DNA from: Boseongicola sp.
GTDB lineage: Bacteria; Pseudomonadota; Alphaproteobacteria; Rhodobacterales; Rhodobacteraceae
Reading direction: 5' to 3'
Assembly (NCBI GenBank): GCA_013042105.1
Contig: JABDQU010000157.1
Location: 1 to 36,211 of the forward strand
Length of the DNA stretch: 36,211 nucleotides
A program made the position numbers and the translations under genes. The notes beneath the pieces are model-generated. The model ran no database searches. It was given only the letters and a program-made list of their open reading frames with translations, and was not told the DNA's origin. Below are positions 18,755-26,792 of this stretch, piece by piece (the first letter of the stretch is position 1; every line of letters begins with the position of its first letter).

Positions 18755-20191
18755 ATGAAAAACCTTAAAAACCAACTCTATATCGGCGGCGAATGGCGTG
18801 ACGCTTCGGATGGTGGAGCGTTTGACGTTCTCAATCCGGCGGATGAAACGGTCCTTGCCAGTGTTGCATCCGGCACGGTCGATGATGCGATGGCCTGTCT
18901 GGATGCGGCTGAAGCTGCCTTTGGGGGCTGGGCTGCGAAAAGCCCACGCGAACGGGGTGAAATACTGCGCCGGGCGTTTGAGCTCTTCACCGACAAACTG
19001 GACGAGATTGCCCGGCTTATCACGTTGGAGAACGGCAAGGCCGGGTCTGATGCGATGGGCGAGGCCAAGTATGCGGCCGAGTTTTTCCGTTGGTATGCCG
19101 AGGAGGCTGTGCGCTCGGAAGGGTATCTGGGCATGGCGCCTGCGTCGGGTGCGCGGCTGATGGTGCATCAGAAACCGGCGGGGATCGCGGTGTTGGTGAC
19201 GCCGTGGAATTATCCGGCGGCGATGGGCACGCGCAAGATTGGCCCGGCTTTGGCGGCCGGGTGTCCGGTGGTTTTGAAGCCGGCGTCCGAGACGCCTTTG
19301 ACGATGCTTGCGCTGATGCCCATTCTGGAGGAGGCGGGCGTGCCGCCGGGGGTGGTCAACATTCTTCCGTCGCGGTCTTCGGGCGCGGTTGTGGGCGCGA
19401 TGCTGGCGGATGCGCGCGTGCGGGTGGTCAGCTTTACCGGCTCGACCGAGGTCGGGCGCAAGCTGTTGCATGCTGCGGCCGACAACGTGGTCAAACCGGC
19501 GATGGAGCTGGGTGGAAACGCGCCGTTCATTGTTTGCAAAGACGCCGATATCGAGGCGGCCGCGGATGGTTTGATGGTCGCGAAGATGCGCAATCTGGGC
19601 GAGGCCTGCACGGCAGCGAACCGGATTTATGTGCATGAAGAGGTAGAGGCCCCCTTCGTCGAGGCGTTCTGCGCAAAGATGGCGGCGCTGAAGATCGGGA
19701 ACGGTCTTGAAGAAGGCGTCGATGTGGGCGCGCTGGTAAATGCCGAAACCCGCGACAAGGTGGATTTTTTCGTGCGTGATGCGGTCGACAAGGGCGCCAC
19801 GCTTCGCCTTGGCGGGACGCGTCCGAATGGGCCGGGGTATTTCTATCCGCCTACGGTTTTGACTGCTGTGCCGGACGATGCCGCCTGTCTGCGTGACGAG
19901 ATTTTCGGGCCGGTTGCGGCGTTGCAGACCTTCCGCGACGAAGACGAGGTTATCGCGCGGGCCAATGACACGGAATACGGTCTGGTCGCTTACCTTTATA
20001 CCGCCGACATGGCGCGTGGCATGGCACTTTCGGAACGGCTTGAGTTTGGCATGGTTGGATTGAACCGGGGTCTTGTGTCCGATCCGGCGGCGCCATTTGG
20101 TGGTGTGAAGCAATCCGGTCTGGGCCGTGAAGGTGGCAAGGAGGGGCTGCTGGAGTTTCAGGAAACCCAATACATTTCGACCGCGTGGTAG
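18755..20191 (+). CDS. NAD(P)-dependent aldehyde dehydrogenase, succinate-semialdehyde dehydrogenase-like
   Basis: VTPWNYPAAMGTRKIGPALAAGCPVVLKPASETPL, FTGSTEVGRKLL, ELGGNAPFIV, catalytic Cys in GEACTAANRIYV. Confidence 0.93.
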   Translation: MKNLKNQLYIGGEWRDASDGGAFDVLNPADETVLASVASGTVDDAMACLDAAEAAFGGWAAKSPRERGEILRRAFELFTDKLDEIARLITLENGKAGSDAMGEAKYAAEFFRWYAEEAVRSEGYLGMAPASGARLMVHQKPAGIAVLVTPWNYPAAMGTRKIGPALAAGCPVVLKPASETPLTMLALMPILEEAGVPPGVVNILPSRSSGAVVGAMLADARVRVVSFTGSTEVGRKLLHAAADNVVKPAMELGGNAPFIVCKDADIEAAADGLMVAKMRNLGEACTAANRIYVHEEVEAPFVEAFCAKMAALKIGNGLEEGVDVGALVNAETRDKVDFFVRDAVDKGATLRLGGTRPNGPGYFYPPTVLTAVPDDAACLRDEIFGPVAALQTFRDEDEVIARANDTEYGLVAYLYTADMARGMALSERLEFGMVGLNRGLVSDPAAPFGGVKQSGLGREGGKEGLLEFQETQYISTAW

Positions 20192-20193
20192 CG

Positions 20194-21072
20194 ATGTCTG
20201 CGATTGCCAGCCCTTCTGTGCGTAAACTGGCTGCGGATCGCGGTGTGGATATCGATGCGCTGGCAGCAGAGCTTGGTCGCGAGACGATCGCGCGTGAGGA
20301 TGTGCTGGGGCAGACCGCGCCGCGTCGGGCGGCGGCGGGTGCGTCTTCGGGGTATTGGGACGTGGATCATGGCGAATGGGGCCCTGTGACGGTCGAGCCA
20401 TTGACCCGAATTGCAAAGGTCGCTTCGGCAAACCTGACGGCGGCTCAGCAGATGATCCCCGCCGTGACCCATCACGACAGCGCGGATGTTTCGCGCCTTG
20501 AGGCAACTCGAAAAGCGCTGAAAGCAGACGGCAACAGCGTGACGGCCTTGTCGTTTCACGTGGCTGTTCTGGCGCGGTGTCTGAGGGAGTTCCCGCGGTT
20601 TAATGCGTCCTTGTCGCCGGATGGTCAGTCCCTGATCCTGAAGGGGTATGTTCACATTGGCATTGCGGTCGACACGCCGCACGGGCTGGCTGTGCCGGTA
20701 CTTCGTGACGTCGAACACATGCGTTTGTCCCAAATTGGGGCAGCAATCCGGGAGCTTGCGGGGCGCGCGCGTGATCGCAAGCTGAGGGGGCATGAAATGG
20801 GTGGGGCGTCGATGACGATCACCAATCTTGGCGGCATCGGTGGCGAGGCGTTCACACCCATCGTCAACCCGCCTGAAGTCGCCATTCTGGGGATTACCCG
20901 AACCGACATCCGACCGGTCTGGGACGGCACCGCGTTTGTTCCGGTGCCGATGACGCCGCTTGATTTGTCTTATGACCATCGCGTCATCAATGGCGCTGAT
21001 GCAGCACGGTTCCTTGCGCGCTATTGTGCGCTTCTGGCGCAGCCGGACGATCTGTTGATCGCTGAAATCTGA
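20194..21072 (+). CDS. 2-oxoacid dehydrogenase acyltransferase (E2) with PSBD and catalytic domain but no lipoyl domain
   Basis: Starts MSAIASPSVRKLAADRGVDIDALAAELGRETIAREDV (PSBD), then catalytic core ending LSYDHRVINGADAARFLARYCALLAQP. The upstream GTG at 20185 is also possible. Confidence 0.9.
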   Translation: MSAIASPSVRKLAADRGVDIDALAAELGRETIAREDVLGQTAPRRAAAGASSGYWDVDHGEWGPVTVEPLTRIAKVASANLTAAQQMIPAVTHHDSADVSRLEATRKALKADGNSVTALSFHVAVLARCLREFPRFNASLSPDGQSLILKGYVHIGIAVDTPHGLAVPVLRDVEHMRLSQIGAAIRELAGRARDRKLRGHEMGGASMTITNLGGIGGEAFTPIVNPPEVAILGITRTDIRPVWDGTAFVPVPMTPLDLSYDHRVINGADAARFLARYCALLAQPDDLLIAEI

Positions 21073-21240
21073 AGCTGGCGGTTCAGGGGCGCCTGCCAAG
21101 CTGCTTAAAGGAGCATCTTGGCGGTTGGTATGCCCGGACGTTTGGATTTTTAATTTCAATGGATGCATGGGCCGGCGGGTGCCTGCAATTGATATGCCTC
21201 AAGGCGGCACGCGGCTTTTCAGACCAGACAGGACTATGAC

Positions 21241-22890
21241 GTGTGCCTGACGCTTCTGACTACTGGAGCGATTCTTGCGGTGCGCGTTCTTGCTCAGTCT
21301 TTGGGGGGAAAGTCTGTGAGAGTTAAAGAATATCTTAAAATTGAGAGCGCCACTGACCTTAGTCGTTCCGAAGTCGGGCGACTGGGAACCGCAGTCTTAT
21401 TTGTCGTCGCGGTCATCATCTACACTGGTTCGACATTTGCGCATGTCGACCAGCTTTTCCTGTTGATCGCGGCAGCCGTCATCGGCGCATACATGGCGAT
21501 GAATATCGGCGCCAACGATGTCGCCAACAATGTCGGCCCGGCTGTTGGCTCGTATGCGTTGACGCTGACGGGGGCGATTGTGATCGCTGCCATTTTCGAA
21601 GCGGCAGGCGCCATCATCGCGGGCGGGGACGTGGTCTCTACGGTGAAGAAGGGCATCATTGATCCGGCGGACGTTGCGGATCCGAATGTGTTTATCTGGG
21701 TGATGATGGGGGCGCTGATTGGTGCGGCCTTGTGGCTGAACGCCGCGACGTGGCTGGGGGCACCGGTTTCGACGACGCATTCGATTGTCGGCGGTGTGAT
21801 GGGGGCCGGTATTGCGGCGGCAGGCTGGGACATTGTGAACTGGGCGGCGATGGCCAAGATCGCCGCGAGTTGGGTCATTTCGCCTTTGACGGGCGGAATT
21901 ATTGCGGCGACGTTTCTGTTCGTTCTGAAGAAGACGATATTCTTCAAGCCCGACCCGGTGGAATGTGCGCGCAAGGTCGTGCCCTTCATGATTGGCATTA
22001 TGACATGGGCCTTCACGACGTATATTGCGCTTAAGGGGATCAAGAAGCTTGTCGAGATCGATTTTCTCGTCGCGTTGCTTCTTGGGCTGGTTGCGGGTCT
22101 GGCGATCATCGTGATTGTCCGCCCCGCGATTAACAGGGCGGCCCCAACGCTTGAAAACAGTCGGGCAGGGGTGAACAAGCTGTTCACGGTTCCGCTGATC
22201 ATTTCTGCGGCCTTGTTGAGTTTTGCGCACGGGGCGAACGATGTGGCCAACGCTGTCGGCCCATTGGCAGGAGTTGTCGATGCGCTGACCCATGCCGAGG
22301 GAGGCAGTTCGAAGGTGGCGATCCCCTTGTGGGTGATGGTGATCGGGGCTTTGGGGATATCGGTGGGACTTGCGTTGTTCGGCCCCAAGCTGATCAGGAC
22401 CGTGGGGTCCGAGATCACCGAGCTTGATCGTAGCCGAGCCTTCTGCATTGCGCTGGCCGCGGCTATCACGGTGATCATTGCAAGCCAGTTGGGCATGCCG
22501 ATCAGTTCGACACATGTGGCGCTGGGCGCCGTGTTCGGTGTGGGCTTTCTACGTGAGTTTCTGGAAACCCGGCTGGGCAAGGTGATCGAAGATGTCCTTG
22601 GTCAGCATCAGGGCGATCCGGATTTCGCGCTGACCGAGCAGGTTTTGTTCACCTTTCAGAATGCGCCACCCGAGGACAAGCAGCGCATTCTGGACGAGTT
22701 GAAGAAGATGGGGTCTGAGGCGGTGATCAGCGCGGCGCAACGCAGAGAACTGCAAAAGGCGTTGAAGCGACAGTTGGTGCATCGCTCTTCGCTGTTCAAA
22801 ATCGTGTCGGCGTGGATCATTACGGTGCCTGTTTCGGGGGTTCTGGCGGCGCTGTTCTACTTCGTTCTGCGCGGGATGCTGTTGCCGTAG
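21241..22890 (+). CDS. Inorganic phosphate transporter, PiT family
   Basis: Duplicated signature GANDVANNVGPAVGSYALT and GANDVANAVGPLAGV. Start uncertain (GTG 21241 or GTG 21316). Confidence 0.94.
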   Translation: MCLTLLTTGAILAVRVLAQSLGGKSVRVKEYLKIESATDLSRSEVGRLGTAVLFVVAVIIYTGSTFAHVDQLFLLIAAAVIGAYMAMNIGANDVANNVGPAVGSYALTLTGAIVIAAIFEAAGAIIAGGDVVSTVKKGIIDPADVADPNVFIWVMMGALIGAALWLNAATWLGAPVSTTHSIVGGVMGAGIAAAGWDIVNWAAMAKIAASWVISPLTGGIIAATFLFVLKKTIFFKPDPVECARKVVPFMIGIMTWAFTTYIALKGIKKLVEIDFLVALLLGLVAGLAIIVIVRPAINRAAPTLENSRAGVNKLFTVPLIISAALLSFAHGANDVANAVGPLAGVVDALTHAEGGSSKVAIPLWVMVIGALGISVGLALFGPKLIRTVGSEITELDRSRAFCIALAAAITVIIASQLGMPISSTHVALGAVFGVGFLREFLETRLGKVIEDVLGQHQGDPDFALTEQVLFTFQNAPPEDKQRILDELKKMGSEAVISAAQRRELQKALKRQLVHRSSLFKIVSAWIITVPVSGVLAALFYFVLRGMLLP

Positions 22891-22897
22891 GCGCGTT

Positions 22898-24739
22898 ATG
22901 TCACGTTTGATGAACAAACTTCTGCTGCCGGTCATCCTGCTGGTTTTGAGCCTGGGGTTCTGGGCGAGCAGCGACTTTCAGGAAATCGCCGCCGGGGTTG
23001 CGATCTTTCTGTTCGGGATGCTGATGCTGGAGGATGGTTTCCGATCGTTCAGCGGTGGTTTTCTGGAACGGACGCTGGAGAAGGTGACGGATTCAGTGCC
23101 GAAGTCTCTGGGCTTTGGCGTCATTACGACCACGATCATGCAGTCCAGTTCGCTGGTCTCGATCATCACCATCTCGTTTTTGTCGGCGGGGCTGATTTCG
23201 CTGATTGCTGGTGTGGGGATCATTTTTGGTGCGAACATCGGCACGACGACGGGTGCATGGCTGGTCGCAGGGTTTGGGTTGAAGGTGAATATTTCCGCCT
23301 TCGCGCTGCCTATGCTGGCGATTGCGATCGTGCTGGTGTTTCAAAAGAACAAATACTGGCGCGGAGCCGGGCTGGTGCTGGCGGGGCTTGGATTTTTGTT
23401 CCTTGGCATTCACCACATGAAGGAGGGGTTTGAGGCCTTCAAGGATCAGTTCGATCTGACCCGATTTGCTCTGACCGGGCTAGTGGGGCTATTGGTTTAC
23501 ACTCTGGTCGGCACGGCGGCGACGGTTGTGATGCAGTCGAGCCATGCCACGATGACCCTGATCATTACTGCGCTGGCCGCTGGTCAGATTTCCTATGAGA
23601 ACGCATTGGCGCTGGCGATTGGCGCGAATATCGGCACGACGATCACGGCAATCATCGGGTCTTTGACGGCTAATTTTCAAGGAAGGCGTTTGGCGCTGGC
23701 GCATTTGGTGTTCAATGTCACGACGGCTGGCGTTGCCTTGATCTTTATCACGCCGATCCGCATGGCCGTCGATGTGATATCGTCGGGCGTCGGTATTCCC
23801 GACGATGACTTCACGCTGAAGCTGGCGGTATTTCATACGATTTTCAACACGCTTGGTGTTGTCATCATGCTGCCGTTTCTAAAGCGGCTGATCGGATTTC
23901 TGGAACGCAGGATCGCGCAGCCCGAGGAGGATTTGAGCAAGCCGAAGTACCTGTCCGAAGCGGTCGACGCGTTTCCGCAAACAAGCGAATATGCGATGCG
24001 GCGTGAGGTGAAGCATCTTTATGACAATGCCGTTGAGTTGATTTTGCACGGGCTTAATCTGCATCGTCACGAGATCTTTGACTCGAAAGATATCGCGGCG
24101 ACAGTGGCGACAAGCCGCGCGCCGGTCGAATTTGACATCGATGAGCGATACGAGGCGCGGGTTAAGACGCTTTACTCAGCGATCATCGAGTTCTCAACGC
24201 GCGTGGGGGCGAAAGACATGCCCGAGGACGTTGCACAAGGCATATATTCATTGCGAGATGTGTCGGAAGAGATCGTGCAGGCTGTCAAAGCGATCAAGCA
24301 TCTGAGGCGCAACGCAACGCGCTATACGCAACGGGATCAGGGGACGATCACCGCGCTTTATGATCAACTTCGCACCGAGATTGCGCGTATTCTGGTTGAG
24401 ATCCGAAAGCTTGAGCTTGCCGATCCGGATGACCGTTCCAGTCTGTGGCTGGATGAGGAGCGTATTCAGGTCGAGAGCGATGCGAAGGACACGAACAACC
24501 GGATCGAGGTCCTGATCCGAAACCGCAAGCTTGATGCGACGAAAGCCACTTCGTTCCTGAACGATTCAAGCTATGCATATTCCGCAATGCGTAACCTTCT
24601 TGCCGCCGCGCGGGCGTATTACATCGAAACCGAAGATGCGATGGCAGAGGTCGAGCGCATTCTTGCGCTGGAGGACGAGGAACTGGCCGATGTCGTGCCC
24701 GGCGCCGGGTTGGAAACCGAAGGCGGACGTGCACGATGA
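22898..24739 (+). CDS. Na/Pi cotransporter family protein (NptA/YjbB-like) with C-terminal PhoU-like helical region
   Basis: Duplicated QSS motifs: TTIMQSSSLVSIITISFLSAGLIS and VVMQSSHATMTLIITALAAG; GANIGTT repeats; long helical C-terminus. Confidence 0.93.
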   Translation: MSRLMNKLLLPVILLVLSLGFWASSDFQEIAAGVAIFLFGMLMLEDGFRSFSGGFLERTLEKVTDSVPKSLGFGVITTTIMQSSSLVSIITISFLSAGLISLIAGVGIIFGANIGTTTGAWLVAGFGLKVNISAFALPMLAIAIVLVFQKNKYWRGAGLVLAGLGFLFLGIHHMKEGFEAFKDQFDLTRFALTGLVGLLVYTLVGTAATVVMQSSHATMTLIITALAAGQISYENALALAIGANIGTTITAIIGSLTANFQGRRLALAHLVFNVTTAGVALIFITPIRMAVDVISSGVGIPDDDFTLKLAVFHTIFNTLGVVIMLPFLKRLIGFLERRIAQPEEDLSKPKYLSEAVDAFPQTSEYAMRREVKHLYDNAVELILHGLNLHRHEIFDSKDIAATVATSRAPVEFDIDERYEARVKTLYSAIIEFSTRVGAKDMPEDVAQGIYSLRDVSEEIVQAVKAIKHLRRNATRYTQRDQGTITALYDQLRTEIARILVEIRKLELADPDDRSSLWLDEERIQVESDAKDTNNRIEVLIRNRKLDATKATSFLNDSSYAYSAMRNLLAAARAYYIETEDAMAEVERILALEDEELADVVPGAGLETEGGRAR

Positions 24740-24808
24740 TCGGTGGCACATGCGAAGCTGATTTGCATTTTTTGCGACCTTCGGGATCGCCATGCACAGG
24801 GGATTTAA

Positions 24809-25063
24809 ATGGGACTTGAACACGCGATCGAGAAGCTCGACAAGTATTTCAAACGCCTTGAAAAGGGCAAAGCCCGGAAGATCAAACCAGACCATGTCGA
24901 GAAGGTTCTGCGCAAACTGGAGGCGCGGGAGAAAGAGCTTCAAAGCGATCTGGAAGACACCGAAAAGGCAGATAAGAAGCGCCGATTGGCAAAGAAACTT
25001 GAACTGGTGCGCGAGCAACAGGCGCGGGCACGCTGGCTTCGCGAAAAGATCAGCGACATCTAG
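24809..25063 (+). CDS. Small charged coiled-coil protein (84 aa), unknown function
   Basis: MGLEHAIEKLDKYFKRLEKGKARKIKPDHVEKVLRKLEAREKELQSDLEDTEKADKKRRLAKKLELVREQQARARWLREKISDI; same strand directly downstream of the Na/Pi gene. Confidence 0.75.
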   Translation: MGLEHAIEKLDKYFKRLEKGKARKIKPDHVEKVLRKLEAREKELQSDLEDTEKADKKRRLAKKLELVREQQARARWLREKISDI

Positions 25064-25090
25064 TGGCCCGCTTTGGCGTCGTCTCGGCTG

Positions 25091-26716
25091 TCAGCGTTCC
25101 AATAGCGGCGGCACTGTATTCCAAAACAACATGCGCGCCACGGACAGCGCCATAAGAGCCATGATCACGGAAAAAGGAACCGCGCCTACGATCATGACGT
25201 CCCGGATTGATGCGACACCGTTCACCGACATAACGGCGCCGGTAATCGCGGCGATCACGACGGCCCAGGTCATCGAATGAAGCGGTGTTTCTGCATGTGC
25301 GCTGCCCGCCGCGCCAATTGATTTGATCGCGATGATGGCGGCGGTCGAAGAAGCGATGATCAAGATCAGAAACAGCAGTGCCAGAGCCGCCTTGATCAGC
25401 ATTGCGGGCCCGGGCGAGAGCATAAGGTCTACGGTTTCATAAATGCGATTGGCGTGGGCGGCGTTGGTGATGCGTCCTTCTGCAACACCGTTCAATTCAA
25501 ACAAGAGCGCCGTGCCACCGGTCGCTGAAAACCAGATGAAGCACATGGCTGTTGGGCCAAGCATCGCGCCGAGGATGAACTCTCGCAGTGTGCGACCTCT
25601 TGAAATGCGCGCCAGAAACAGGCCGACGAAAGGCGCGAAGGCGATCCACCACGCCCAGTAGAAGATCGTCCACTGACCTTGCCAGTCACGTTGACCGACC
25701 ACCTCGCCGAAGCCGTTGGGTGTATAGAGCGTTGTGATCTGCGCGGGCAAGGTCGCGAGATAGCGGAGCGTGCCATCAACAAATATGGAAAAGACGCGCG
25801 CACCGGTGCCGTAGAGCACAAAGACGACCAGCACTCCGAACGCCAGAAGAATACCGATCTGTGAGACCCATTTCACACCGCGATCCACACCCGAAACGAT
25901 GGACGCGATTGCCACGGAGATCGCAACGACAAGCGCGGTCAAAAGCGCAGTCAACGGTGGGTCGCCTGCATGATCTGCGAAGAAGGGCGAGCCGGTGAGC
26001 GCCGATAATCCGGAACAGATCTGCTCGAGTCCCAGCACGATTGTTGTCGTGATCCCGGCAATGATTGCAAGGATCGCGGTTGTGTCGATCAGGTGTCCGA
26101 GCGGTCCTTCCAGCCTCTGGCCGAAGATTGGCGCGAGGGCGGATCGGATGGTCATTGGTTGACCATGGCGATGACAGGCCAAACCCAGCGCCATGCCGAT
26201 GATGGCATAGCAGCCCCATGCGGAGAGGCCCCAGTGCAGGAAGACGAAGCGCATTGAAGAGGCCACGCCCTCGGCTGAGCCAGCCACGACGCGGCCTTCG
26301 AGAATGTCCGGATTGGTTGCGAAATGAGAGATCGGCTCGCTGACCGAAAACACCAGAATTCCGACGCCGATGCCTGCGCAGAACATCATGCACAACCAGT
26401 CTTTTGTGCTGTGGTCGGGGATTGACTCATCGCGTCCGAGTTTGATCCGGCCTGAGGCGGGCAACACCACGATCAGCAGGCAAAAGCCGACAAAGGCCGC
26501 CATAAGGTAGACATACCACCCGGCGAAGGTTGTCAGCGTGAATTGCTTCAGCTCGCCAAGTGCATGTGCTGACGCATCCGGCCACGCCAGCAAGAGTGTA
26601 ACGATGAGTGCGATCAGAAATTTTGCCGACATTGATACGATCGGGTTGAACCCTTCGTAGAAGCCTGCCGATACCGTGCGGATGTTCAGCGGCGCTGCCT
26701 CATATCGACTGTCCAT
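25091..26716 (-). CDS. BCCT family transporter (betaine/choline/carnitine-type)
   Basis: FYWAWWIAFAPFVGLFLARISRGRTLREF signature, FLHWGLSAWGCYAIIGMALG. ATG at 26716 preferred over the longer track ORF. Confidence 0.93.
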   Translation of the reverse strand: MDSRYEAAPLNIRTVSAGFYEGFNPIVSMSAKFLIALIVTLLLAWPDASAHALGELKQFTLTTFAGWYVYLMAAFVGFCLLIVVLPASGRIKLGRDESIPDHSTKDWLCMMFCAGIGVGILVFSVSEPISHFATNPDILEGRVVAGSAEGVASSMRFVFLHWGLSAWGCYAIIGMALGLACHRHGQPMTIRSALAPIFGQRLEGPLGHLIDTTAILAIIAGITTTIVLGLEQICSGLSALTGSPFFADHAGDPPLTALLTALVVAISVAIASIVSGVDRGVKWVSQIGILLAFGVLVVFVLYGTGARVFSIFVDGTLRYLATLPAQITTLYTPNGFGEVVGQRDWQGQWTIFYWAWWIAFAPFVGLFLARISRGRTLREFILGAMLGPTAMCFIWFSATGGTALLFELNGVAEGRITNAAHANRIYETVDLMLSPGPAMLIKAALALLFLILIIASSTAAIIAIKSIGAAGSAHAETPLHSMTWAVVIAAITGAVMSVNGVASIRDVMIVGAVPFSVIMALMALSVARMLFWNTVPPLLER

Positions 26717-26792
26717 GTGGTTACCCCTGATTGACGTAGGGGCAAACTCGGCCTGGATTGTTGCACAATTGTTTGAGCGTATTGAGATTTGC

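Noticed and set aside
18689-20506. 605-aa minus-strand ORF antisense to the ALDH gene
   Set aside because: Low-complexity Arg/His/Pro-rich translation and opposite strand of an unambiguous ALDH; treated as an artefact.
20950-21010. Asn instead of Asp in the E2 motif DHRVINGA as a catalytic defect
   Set aside because: From memory Asn occurs at this position in active E2p (Azotobacter-type), so it is not evidence of inactivity on its own.
21397-22580. 372- and 386-aa minus-strand ORFs antisense to the PiT gene
   Set aside because: The plus strand has clear duplicated GANDVAN motifs; the antisense frames show no recognisable family.
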